Part shown: positions 52,886-61,193 of the stretch, in pieces
Layout of the letters: every line of letters starts with the position of its first letter
Position numbering within the stretch: position 1 is the stretch's first letter
Assembly (NCBI RefSeq): GCF_014201715.1
Contig: NZ_JACHFD010000006.1
Span: 170,510-234,509, forward strand
Source of the DNA: Haloferula luteola
Lineage (GTDB): Bacteria; Verrucomicrobiota; Verrucomicrobiia; Verrucomicrobiales; Akkermansiaceae
Length of the DNA stretch: 64,000 nucleotides
Direction: 5' to 3'
Position numbers and translations under genes: made by a program
Notes under the pieces: generated by a model
What the model was told of the DNA's origin: nothing
Seen by the model: only the letters and a program-made list of their open reading frames with translations
Database searches by the model: none

Positions 52886-55800
52886 CACCACTTCGTCCCA
52901 ACTCTCCGCCATTCGGATCTCGTCGTGCGCCACCGTCCGGCCATTGACGAATGCTCCAAATGATATGCCATTGAACGACAAATCGGCCACCGCACTGAGG
53001 GTGAGCGTCGGCACCATCGGTTCGTCCGACCCCTCGGGATTCCGATAAACCCGGATGTCATCCGCACCCGGTTGGAAATCGATCCGAACCACATAAAGAT
53101 TCACCTCGGTGGTCCCCACACCCAAGGCCGTCTGAACGGAGTTGGGTGCCCTCAAGGCGACCTGACCACCGTCTTGATCATTGCCAATCCCGGCAATCCG
53201 CCCGCTGTCTCCCAGATCATCCCGGTGAAACTCAAACTCATAGAACTTGCTCGTTCCATCCGGTTGCTGAAGGAAACTCACATACAGAGTCGTGCCGTCC
53301 GCGCCAATCCGACCATTCGCATCCACATAGCCAGCCTGGCCAAAGGGTCCCGTGCTCGAAACATCTAAGCGGCGACCCACTCGGCACCCATTGGGCAACT
53401 TTGCGTGATTCCCCGTCGCCGATTCCAACAACTCCACTGGTGATCCTTCTGGTGCCCTCAAGCTGCCCTCCACCACATCCGCACTGCCTCCGTTCACCGT
53501 CACCCACGGCCCTTCCCAACCAAAGCCTGCCGCCCCACCCGAGAGACTCCCCAGTCCGACAGGATTCTCAAAACCCTCGTAGGCCAAAGCTCCCGATGCA
53601 TGGGCGGGAGCGGTCGCTTGCAGAGAAACCTCATCCGCCAAAAACCGCGAATCCCCCGCCGACATCAGCACCAGAAATACCTCCGTTCCCAGATCTTCGG
53701 GTCCTAAAGTCAGCTGAGCCTCCAATCGCCGCCATCCCTCTTCCTGAGTGAGGGACGCTTCATCCGCCTCTCCGATTTGACTCCCCCCACTTCCCCCGGA
53801 CCCTACGGTGACTCCTTTTCGGAATGACACGGAAACCACCCCCTCCGATCCTTCCTCCAATCTCAGCAACGAAGCACCTGCTTCAAGCGTCCGCCCCAGA
53901 TCCCCCAGACCAACCCAACCCAACGATTGCACCAACCCGACGGTTTCACCCCCTGGGCTGAGTGCGACCGCTCCCGTGCCGAAAAACGCAGGATACCCTT
54001 CCTCTTCTGGGAAGGCATCTCCCGTGTCGTCCAAGAACCGCACCTCTCCTCCATTTCCTCCAAACACTTCCCAACCGAAAGCCTCCGTTCGGGAATCCAT
54101 TTCCGCCGGCAAACCCTCCTCCAATCCCGGATTTCTCAAACTCGATGACATCGGCCCATCTTCGCTCCACGAAGAATCCAAACTCCGCCATCTCCCCTGT
54201 CCCAACCTGGCGACTCCACCTTCAGCCCGCAGCGATGGGCTCAGCGACCCATTCTCCGGCGCAATATAGTGACTCCCGAATTGCTCCCCCTCAAACACGA
54301 AGGCCTCCAAAGTCAATCGGTCCAACAACACGCGCAACCTCACCTTCCCCTCGCGGAGCGTCACCGGACCATCCACCAAGGAAGCCCAATCTCCCGCTTC
54401 ATTCACAAAGGAAAGACTCCGACTCGCGGCCGTGTAGCGGATCGATGTCCCCGGCAAATCCAACACCACGGCATCCGCCGTACCCGGCTCCCATTCGAGG
54501 GAGAGATCGACCATCCTCGTTCCCGGCATTTCCGCCAAGGCATTCTCCCCAGGTGCCAAGTCCCCCGGCCCCACCGTCAGTTCCTCACCCACCAACGCAT
54601 CCAACTCTGGTACCGGCCAGGCGCACAATCGCACTCCTTCCGAAGTCGTCTTCAGCGAAAGGTCACAAGGAATCGACATCTGCTGGTTAAAGGGCACCCC
54701 ATACCGCGCCGAAGAATCCGGACCACCCGACATCCATCCCATCTGCACCACTCTTCCAGCCGGAGCCTGATTGAACGATTGGGCAGCATAAAAATTCCCA
54801 TGGCTGGCATGCAGCGGACCCACCTCCGTCGTGAACGTCGTCCCATCAAAGGAACCAATTTCGTAGTCAAAGCTGGCGTCGTAAATCACCCACTTCGTTT
54901 CCTCGCGATCTCCGTCCACGGCCAAGGGAACCAAATCCATGCATTCAAACGCCCATGATCGCTCCAGATCGGATGCGAACGTCCAATCCGTGAGATTCGG
55001 CGAAGTCAACAACCGCACCCTACCTGGGTTCAACTGGACCCAAAGAACCATCACCCACCGCTGACTCGGTGCATGCCAGAAGACCTTGGGATCGCGCTCT
55101 CCCGCATCCAGACCCTGATTCGGCACCACCGCCCTCCCATGGTTCCAGTAGTTCCAATGCACTCCTCCATCCGTGCTGTAAGCCATCGCCTGATAGAAGG
55201 GCTCACGGGTCCCCGCGAATGTATAGAAAGCCACCAACGTCTTCCGGCTTCCCACTTGAACACCCAAATGATTGAACTCATCCACCACAGCACTTCCCGA
55301 GTAGATCGTCCCATACTGGCCATCGACTTGATAGGGTAACAGCGCATGGGGATGCTGACGCCAATGGATCATGTCCGGGCTCGTCGCATGCCCCCAGCTC
55401 ATATTACCCCAGCCCGTTCCCACGGGATTGTGCTGGAAAAACAAATGGTAACTCTCTCCATCGAACACCATCCCGTTCGGATCGTTAAGCCAGTTCCGGC
55501 GCGAACTGAAGTGAAACTGAGGCCGCCATTCCTGATCATATCCCACAGGGGGAAGATCCACGACCGGCAAACCGGAAGTGATCTCGAACCCACCATCCGC
55601 CCCCGGCAAAGGCTCATCACTTCCCCGAAAATCGTCCACATTGATGTGCCCCCACCCCCCCGTCGCCTCATCAAACACCACAATCCGCGCCGTCTTTCCC
55701 AGCCACTCCTGCGCATCAAAACTCACCGGGACCATGCACTCACTCTGATGACCCGTCGCCATCACTCGCTCTTCGCCCTCGCACCACAATTTCACTCCCA

Positions 55801-56167
55801 CCTGACTCCCGTCGCCACCACCGATTCGGAAACTCAGATAACGCCGAGAAATCAGAAACTCCTCTGAGGTCAAAGTCCCGGTCGCACCATCCCCCCGCGT
55901 TTCACCAGGCGCTCCCGATTGACCATCGTAGTTCTCGTAGCTCCCCACCCAAAAACCTCCCTGCACAAAAGCCGACTCCCTCCCTCGTGCGACCGGGTTG
56001 TCGCCCGCTGTCGGTTGCCGCGTCGAGAAGGCTGCCCCGCTGGCCGTCCAGTGATCAAGCGTCCCCGCCTCAAAATCCGAGTTGGGAAAAAGAAGAGTCA
56101 CCTCTGCTTGAGAGAATAGGGACAAGGCCGGCAATGCCACGGCAAGGATCGACAAAAAACGCTGCAT
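52478..56167 (-). CDS. Secreted GH32-family enzyme fused to LamG-like and C-terminal modules
   Basis: The protein has 1229 residues with a signal (MQRFLSILAVALPALSLFSQA). It has an N-terminal beta domain (about 22-190, ending GGWGHINVDDFRGSDEP) and a GH32 domain with Asp229 in WLNDPNG, Asp359 in ERDPKVF and Glu408 in FECMDLVPL. A C-terminal sandwich (to about 670), a second beta domain (about 675-850), a LamG-like module (about 855-1095) and the shared end module (DADGDALANGLEWWLNGDP) follow. All catalytic acids are present. It should hydrolyse fructans outside the cell, held near the surface by its extra modules. It converges with the regulator gene, 26 bp apart. Confidence 0.93.
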   Translation of the reverse strand: MQRFLSILAVALPALSLFSQAEVTLLFPNSDFEAGTLDHWTASGAAFSTRQPTAGDNPVARGRESAFVQGGFWVGSYENYDGQSGAPGETRGDGATGTLTSEEFLISRRYLSFRIGGGDGSQVGVKLWCEGEERVMATGHQSECMVPVSFDAQEWLGKTARIVVFDEATGGWGHINVDDFRGSDEPLPGADGGFEITSGLPVVDLPPVGYDQEWRPQFHFSSRRNWLNDPNGMVFDGESYHLFFQHNPVGTGWGNMSWGHATSPDMIHWRQHPHALLPYQVDGQYGTIYSGSAVVDEFNHLGVQVGSRKTLVAFYTFAGTREPFYQAMAYSTDGGVHWNYWNHGRAVVPNQGLDAGERDPKVFWHAPSQRWVMVLWVQLNPGRVRLLTSPNLTDWTFASDLERSWAFECMDLVPLAVDGDREETKWVIYDASFDYEIGSFDGTTFTTEVGPLHASHGNFYAAQSFNQAPAGRVVQMGWMSGGPDSSARYGVPFNQQMSIPCDLSLKTTSEGVRLCAWPVPELDALVGEELTVGPGDLAPGENALAEMPGTRMVDLSLEWEPGTADAVVLDLPGTSIRYTAASRSLSFVNEAGDWASLVDGPVTLREGKVRLRVLLDRLTLEAFVFEGEQFGSHYIAPENGSLSPSLRAEGGVARLGQGRWRSLDSSWSEDGPMSSSLRNPGLEEGLPAEMDSRTEAFGWEVFGGNGGEVRFLDDTGDAFPEEEGYPAFFGTGAVALSPGGETVGLVQSLGWVGLGDLGRTLEAGASLLRLEEGSEGVVSVSFRKGVTVGSGGSGGSQIGEADEASLTQEEGWRRLEAQLTLGPEDLGTEVFLVLMSAGDSRFLADEVSLQATAPAHASGALAYEGFENPVGLGSLSGGAAGFGWEGPWVTVNGGSADVVEGSLRAPEGSPVELLESATGNHAKLPNGCRVGRRLDVSSTGPFGQAGYVDANGRIGADGTTLYVSFLQQPDGTSKFYEFEFHRDDLGDSGRIAGIGNDQDGGQVALRAPNSVQTALGVGTTEVNLYVVRIDFQPGADDIRVYRNPEGSDEPMVPTLTLSAVADLSFNGISFGAFVNGRTVAHDEIRMAESWDEVVALDAYQAWGRRMGLGVDASFEGDADGDALANGLEWWLNGDPRVDDASKLMAFETDTGVSLSFEMAHSGGEGRSLFVQWSEDLDGAWTSVPIHLGGGTYPGGLIVETTGDSSPYDVSIRLAPGLGRRFIRLLAEGE
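52885..53605 (-). repeat. LamG-like module, copy 3
   Basis: It begins ALAYEGFENPVGLG and ends IRMAESWDEVV, with LYVSFLQQPDGTS, FEFHRDDLGDSGRI and VRIDFQPGADDI. It is closely similar to copies 1 and 2 in the 40-44 kb protein. Confidence 0.8.
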
Positions 56168-56309
56168 GAGAGTGGGTTTCCCGCGGAGGGGTTGACGGCA
56201 CCATCTCCTCGCAATCCCCCCTTCCCCACAAGCGACGACCCACCCCAATTCCCTACGGGAATCACCAAGCTGCCATCACAGATACCCTAACCTGCCAGCC
56301 AGCCGCAAC

Positions 56310-59300
56310 TTACCATCCCGCCCGCAGAATTTTCTCACTCACCTTTCCCATCACGGGAATATCGGGGGCAAACAACGAAATTCGATACTCCTCCAGTCGC
56401 CAGCCGTGCTCCCACAATCCAGGATTCTCCGGATCTCCCATCCACGCGGCATACCATGGTTCCCATAGCTCCCGAACCCGATCCATCTTCTCCAAATCCT
56501 TGCCGATCGGCAGACTCTTCAACCGGCCCAAGCGCGATTGAATCGCCTTCAGATACCTCCCATATCCCGAAAGCCGGGAAAACCCAGCTCTCCACGCAAA
56601 TTCCCGGCGAAACAACCACGCCAATTCCTCCTCCAGATCATCAGCAATCTCTCCGAGATTTCGATCACCCCTCATCGCCACCAGCCGCTCCTTCACCGGC
56701 TGCAAGCCCTCAATTGCCCCGTCGAGAGACTCGGCGACCGCCACGGCCGAACGCCACCACTCCGACCGTGCACCTTCCACTCGGCGCTCAAATTCCTCCC
56801 CCGTCGCGACCCGTCCAGGACCCATCGCTCCCTCCGCAATCACCGGCAAGAGGTCCTCGAGCGGACACCCCATGCGAGGCAATTCCAATTTGGCCATCAA
56901 TCCAAGAGGAAGCTTCTTCCGCACATAGACCAGTTGATCCTCCTGCCGCAACATCAGCAATCGCACGGTGCCGGCTCGGTGCGATTGCTCCGCCTCCCCT
57001 GCTGAAGAAAAGGCCCGGGTTCCCACCGATTTCCCCTCATCCGTCAATGCTGGAAAGGCCACGCCGGCCGACGTCGTCGCCTGCACAGGAAGCTCAAAAT
57101 CAGGCCATGTCCGATGCCCCGTCGACTCCCACTCAAGATTCGCCGTCTCCTCGAAACGTTGCTCCATCAACGTCCCCAGCTTTTCCCTGAGAGCCGCCAC
57201 CTCCGTCCCCAGGGCCAACTCACGACCCTCATCGTCACAAACCCAAACCTTCACCACCCACTCATCCGGCATCCGGGCGAGATCGAAATCCTCCGCCCGA
57301 ACCCGGAAACCCGTCACCCGGCTCAACTCTTCAGCCAACTGCTCCTCCATCGCGCCTCTCTTTTCCACCGCCTCCCAGCGGTTCGCGAAATCTTCTGCTC
57401 GCTCGACTACCGGCTGACACGCCCGACGCAAATCCTTCGGCAATGATCGGATCATCCACTCCACCCGTTCCACCCGATTTCCTGCCACTCCCCACCCAGG
57501 AAGCCCCTCCGGCAAACCCGGTAACTGGTCGATGTGCACCCCCAGTGTCACGCCATCATCGCGAGCTCCCGGGTCACATTGGTAATACACTGCATACTCC
57601 TGCCCCCCATGAGAGATCCAATTCGGGAAACCCTCAAGATCCAGCGCCTCCAAGTCTTCCAGCACCACATCCTGACGCTCTGGAAGATGGTCATCCTCGT
57701 GAACCTTCCTCCACTGGTGAAATGCCTTCGCCGTGCTCATCCCCTCAGGAAGACAGCTCTCATAGTATTCGATCACCGCCTCGTCGCTCCACAGCCCGTC
57801 GCGACGACGCAACTTTCGCTCAAGATCGCTGATCTCCTCCCGGAGCTCCCTCAGACGATCAACGATCCTCGATTTGCCCTTCACCCCCCCCTGCATCAAG
57901 CCCTCTCGAATGAAGATCTTTCGTGCCGCAGCAGGATCAATGGGCCCAAAATGCACCCTCCGTCCGTGCACCACTGGAAGCCCTCCGCATACCACCGTCT
58001 CCCGCGCATACACGGCCCCTTGACCCTCCTCCCAGTGCCCATCCGAATACCGGCTACGACACAAATGTGGGGCCACCTGTTCAACCCAAGCGGGATCGAT
58101 CCGCGCCAGTCGTCGGGCATACAAACGGGTGGTTTCCACCAACTCCATCCCCATCACCCACTCCCAACGCTTTCCCCCAAACAACCCGGAACCCGGAAAC
58201 AGCGCGAAGAATCCTCCATTCGCAGAGCGGTAAGCTTTCTCCTCACGATCCCACAAACCAAATTGCCTCGGTACCCCCGCCAACAAGGCACGGTGAAAGG
58301 AGGGATAATCCGGCAAAGCGGAATCCTCCTCCTCCCGCTTTCGCCGATCCCCGCCAAATTCTCTCCGCACCAACTCCGCCAATTCATCGTGCACATTCGC
58401 CCACTCTTGGAGACGCCGATAATTCACGAAATTCTCGCGGCAGAACTTTCTCAATCGGTTGCCGTGCCAGCCTCTGCCCTTACGAAACTCCTGCAACGCT
58501 CTCCAAAGATTCAATAGCGAAAAGAAATCGCTCTCCTCATGCTTCCACTTAGAGTGCGCCTTGTCCGCCTCCTTTTGCTTTTCCTGAGGTCGCTCACGCG
58601 GGTCCTGAGTTTCAAGGCCCGCCACTACCGGCAAAACCGCCGCCAACACCCCCTCGTCCTGCGCCTCCATCAACATCCGCGCCAAACGAGGATCCACCGG
58701 CATTCTTGCCATCGTGCGACCCGCTTCGGTCAGCTGCTTGTCCCGATCGAGCGCACCCACTTCCCGCAACGTACGATAACCCTCGGAAATCGCCTTAGAA
58801 GCTGGAGGATCGAGAAACGGAAAATCCTCAATGTCCGGAAGCCCCAAGGATTTCATCCGCAGGATCACCCCCGCCAGCGAGCTTCTCCGAATCTCCGGAT
58901 CCGTGAATTCCTGCCGGGAGGCCAAATTCTCTTCATCATAGAGACGCACGCAAACCCCCTCCCGGACACGCCCACAGCGGCCCTTCCGCTGGCGAGCGCT
59001 GGCTTGGCTCACCTCCTCGATCTGCAATCTCTGCACCCCCCGGGCCGGACTCCATCGGCTCACTCGAGCAACTCCCGTATCAATCACACACACAATCCGG
59101 GGAATCGTCAGCGACGTCTCCGCAACATTCGTTGCCAGAACCAACCGCCGCTTCGAGCCCGGATGAAACACTCGTTGCTGCTCCCCCAGACCGAGGCGGG
59201 CGAAAAGAGGCAGCACTTCCGTTTGACGATACTTTCGCCCCTCCAACGCATCCGCCACATCACGGATCTCCCGCTCTCCAGGCAAAAATACCAAAACATC

Positions 59301-59984
59301 CCCCATCTCCCCCGCATCGGTCAGCCAATCGACCGCCCTCACCACCGCCTGAGCCGCATCCTCATCCTCACCCGCCGGCATGAACACCTCCTCAACCGGA
59401 AACGTCCGACCTTCCGCCTCCACCACCGGACAGTTCCCAAAATAAACCGAAAACGCCCCCGCATCCAAAGTCGCTGACGAAATCACCAACTTCAAATCAG
59501 GCCGCCGCCCCAACAAGCGCTTCAAATACCCCAGCAAGAAATCAATATTCAGCGAGCGCTCATGGGCCTCATCAATGATCAACGCGTCGTAGCGCCGAAG
59601 ATCCGGATCCCGCTGTGTTTCCGCCAGCAGGATTCCATCCGTCATGAACTTGATCCGCGTTTCACGCGTCGTCTTGTCCTCGAATCGCACCTGATATCCC
59701 ACGAATCCCCCCAGCGGTACCTTCAACTCCTCAGCCACCCGCTCCGCCACACTTGCCGCCGCAATCCGACGCGGCTGGGTGCAACCTATCCACGCCCGGC
59801 GCCCCCGCCGAGCTTCTCCCAACGCCTCGACCACCATCTTAGGCAACTGCGTGGTTTTCCCGGAGCCGGTCTCAGACACCACCACCACTACCGAGTGCTC
59901 TCGAATCGCCGACACAATCTCGCGGCGCCGTGCCACCACCGGCAAAGCTTCGGGATAATTCCAATCAGGGAGGCCAGACTCCAT
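56310..59984 (-). CDS. hrpA: ATP-dependent DEAH-box RNA helicase HrpA
   Basis: The protein has 1224 residues, close to the E. coli enzyme. It has Walker A SETGSGKTTQLPKM near residue 40, DEAHERSLNIDFLL near residue 139 and SATLDAGAFSVYF (motif III). Further motifs are ATNVAETSLTIPRIVCVIDTG-type motif V and QRKGRCGRV-type motif VI. The helicase-associated and OB-like regions and the long DUF3418-like C-terminal part are present. HrpA acts on RNA and helps rescue stalled ribosomes in E. coli. The ATG at 59984 is the first and fits the family's N-terminus. Confidence 0.95.
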   Translation of the reverse strand: MESGLPDWNYPEALPVVARRREIVSAIREHSVVVVVSETGSGKTTQLPKMVVEALGEARRGRRAWIGCTQPRRIAAASVAERVAEELKVPLGGFVGYQVRFEDKTTRETRIKFMTDGILLAETQRDPDLRRYDALIIDEAHERSLNIDFLLGYLKRLLGRRPDLKLVISSATLDAGAFSVYFGNCPVVEAEGRTFPVEEVFMPAGEDEDAAQAVVRAVDWLTDAGEMGDVLVFLPGEREIRDVADALEGRKYRQTEVLPLFARLGLGEQQRVFHPGSKRRLVLATNVAETSLTIPRIVCVIDTGVARVSRWSPARGVQRLQIEEVSQASARQRKGRCGRVREGVCVRLYDEENLASRQEFTDPEIRRSSLAGVILRMKSLGLPDIEDFPFLDPPASKAISEGYRTLREVGALDRDKQLTEAGRTMARMPVDPRLARMLMEAQDEGVLAAVLPVVAGLETQDPRERPQEKQKEADKAHSKWKHEESDFFSLLNLWRALQEFRKGRGWHGNRLRKFCRENFVNYRRLQEWANVHDELAELVRREFGGDRRKREEEDSALPDYPSFHRALLAGVPRQFGLWDREEKAYRSANGGFFALFPGSGLFGGKRWEWVMGMELVETTRLYARRLARIDPAWVEQVAPHLCRSRYSDGHWEEGQGAVYARETVVCGGLPVVHGRRVHFGPIDPAAARKIFIREGLMQGGVKGKSRIVDRLRELREEISDLERKLRRRDGLWSDEAVIEYYESCLPEGMSTAKAFHQWRKVHEDDHLPERQDVVLEDLEALDLEGFPNWISHGGQEYAVYYQCDPGARDDGVTLGVHIDQLPGLPEGLPGWGVAGNRVERVEWMIRSLPKDLRRACQPVVERAEDFANRWEAVEKRGAMEEQLAEELSRVTGFRVRAEDFDLARMPDEWVVKVWVCDDEGRELALGTEVAALREKLGTLMEQRFEETANLEWESTGHRTWPDFELPVQATTSAGVAFPALTDEGKSVGTRAFSSAGEAEQSHRAGTVRLLMLRQEDQLVYVRKKLPLGLMAKLELPRMGCPLEDLLPVIAEGAMGPGRVATGEEFERRVEGARSEWWRSAVAVAESLDGAIEGLQPVKERLVAMRGDRNLGEIADDLEEELAWLFRREFAWRAGFSRLSGYGRYLKAIQSRLGRLKSLPIGKDLEKMDRVRELWEPWYAAWMGDPENPGLWEHGWRLEEYRISLFAPDIPVMGKVSEKILRAGW

Positions 59985-60138
59985 CGCGCCGGGGGCTTAA
60001 CGCAGCCCACCCCACTCCTCAAGTCCCGGGCACTCAGCTGATCAGAAAAAGATCCCGCCCCCTCTCCACCCCTCCACCCTCGCCCCATCCTAAACTCTCC
60101 GCGAAGCTTCGACATTTCTCTCGAGCATGCTTCTCCCT

Positions 60139-60717
60139 TTACCGCTCTTCCTTCGACGATCCCTCTTCAGCCAGCAACTGCTCATAGATGGACTTCACCT
60201 GCTCGGTCAGGTCGCATCCTTCTTCAGCGAACAGAACCAGCGGAATCGTGGATGACGAAAGCGCGTCGGAGTCAAAAATCAGTGCGCCAGAATCCCATTC
60301 ATCACCAAAAATCTCCACCGCCCGTTGAAGCCTATCGATCTCAGATGGTGACATCTCGGCCTTACCCGTGATTTCAGACGACCTCACGAAGTGCAGGGAA
60401 GTCCATTGTCCCGTGCCCTCCACCACGAAAGGGGTTCCTGCCAGACCGGGATCGCTTTGATCCGATGGAGCAGGCACGACACCCAACGAAGCGGATGACC
60501 TTGAAAAACGGTCGCCAAACTGTCCGTTTTGGTCGCTCCGAGGCGAGAGAACTTCCAACGAATCCTCAACCCCGAACTCGGGCCTCAATGGGGGCTTTTC
60601 CGGTGGTTCATGGCGACCATCCAGAATCGAGAGCTGCAAGCCTTCAACAAAACGCTCGAACCCAATAATCACTATTAGCCCAAATAGAGCGACGAGAATG
60701 GCCATCGGCTTTTTCAT
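60139..60717 (-). CDS. Membrane-anchored hypothetical protein
   Basis: The protein has 192 residues. It has an N-terminal hydrophobic helix (MAILVALFGLIVIIGF) followed by a polar, Ser/Pro-rich, probably periplasmic part that ends in a short acidic helix. I recognise no family. The start codon overlaps the stop of a decayed transposase OrfA frame by 4 bp. It may have come into expression from that context. Confidence 0.6.
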   Translation of the reverse strand: MKKPMAILVALFGLIVIIGFERFVEGLQLSILDGRHEPPEKPPLRPEFGVEDSLEVLSPRSDQNGQFGDRFSRSSASLGVVPAPSDQSDPGLAGTPFVVEGTGQWTSLHFVRSSEITGKAEMSPSEIDRLQRAVEIFGDEWDSGALIFDSDALSSSTIPLVLFAEEGCDLTEQVKSIYEQLLAEEGSSKEER

Positions 60718-61040
60718 CCAAATCGAACGCTGAAGAGGTCGAGCAGCTCATCGCATCGCTCACTGACCAGTTGTCCGATCTTGCACGCCAGCCGCTCGCA
60801 GTCGCGCTCGGCCTTGCTCGCCTCATCACCGACCGCCGTCCCGGAGGCACACCCTTCGGGCATGCGCACCTCGAGCCCCACCTTCCACTGGCTGACCAGC
60901 ACAGGATGAATCCCTTCATCCTGCGCGATCTGTCTGCCGGGCTTCAACTGCTTGCGGGCCTCAAGGACCACCCATGCCTTGACCTCAACGCTCTGCGCTC
61001 CTCTCTTTCGTTTCACGGTTCTTCGGTTGACGAGTGCCAC
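60714..61040 (-). pseudogene. Decayed IS3-type transposase OrfA
   Basis: The frame starts at a GTG and gives 108 residues. The N-terminal half (VEVKAWVVLEARKQLKPGRQIAQDEGIHPVLVSQWK split by the usual HTH turns) and KIGQLVSERCDELL match the OrfA pattern of IS3/IS911 elements, where QLTVERDFL is typical. No OrfB (DDE integrase domain) follows on either side, no terminal inverted repeats are visible, and the last residues diverge. It is a remnant. Confidence 0.6.
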
Positions 61041-61193
61041 CCAGATCCTACCCCATCACAACAAACCCTCCAGCTCCGTTTGGTGGGACCGAATCATATC
61101 GTCCAATGTCTGCCACCGTGGCCGTCCCCATCAAAATTGAACGACGAAACCACATAAGGCGCTCAGCAATACAGAAACGCCGACTATGGAGCC

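Noticed and set aside
56456-59477. Several plus-strand frames opposite hrpA
   Set aside because: Shadows of a complete helicase; compositions are not protein-like.
61041-61193. Remaining part of the IS element near the transposase scar
   Set aside because: No OrfB motif or terminal inverted repeat could be seen, so I report only the OrfA remnant.
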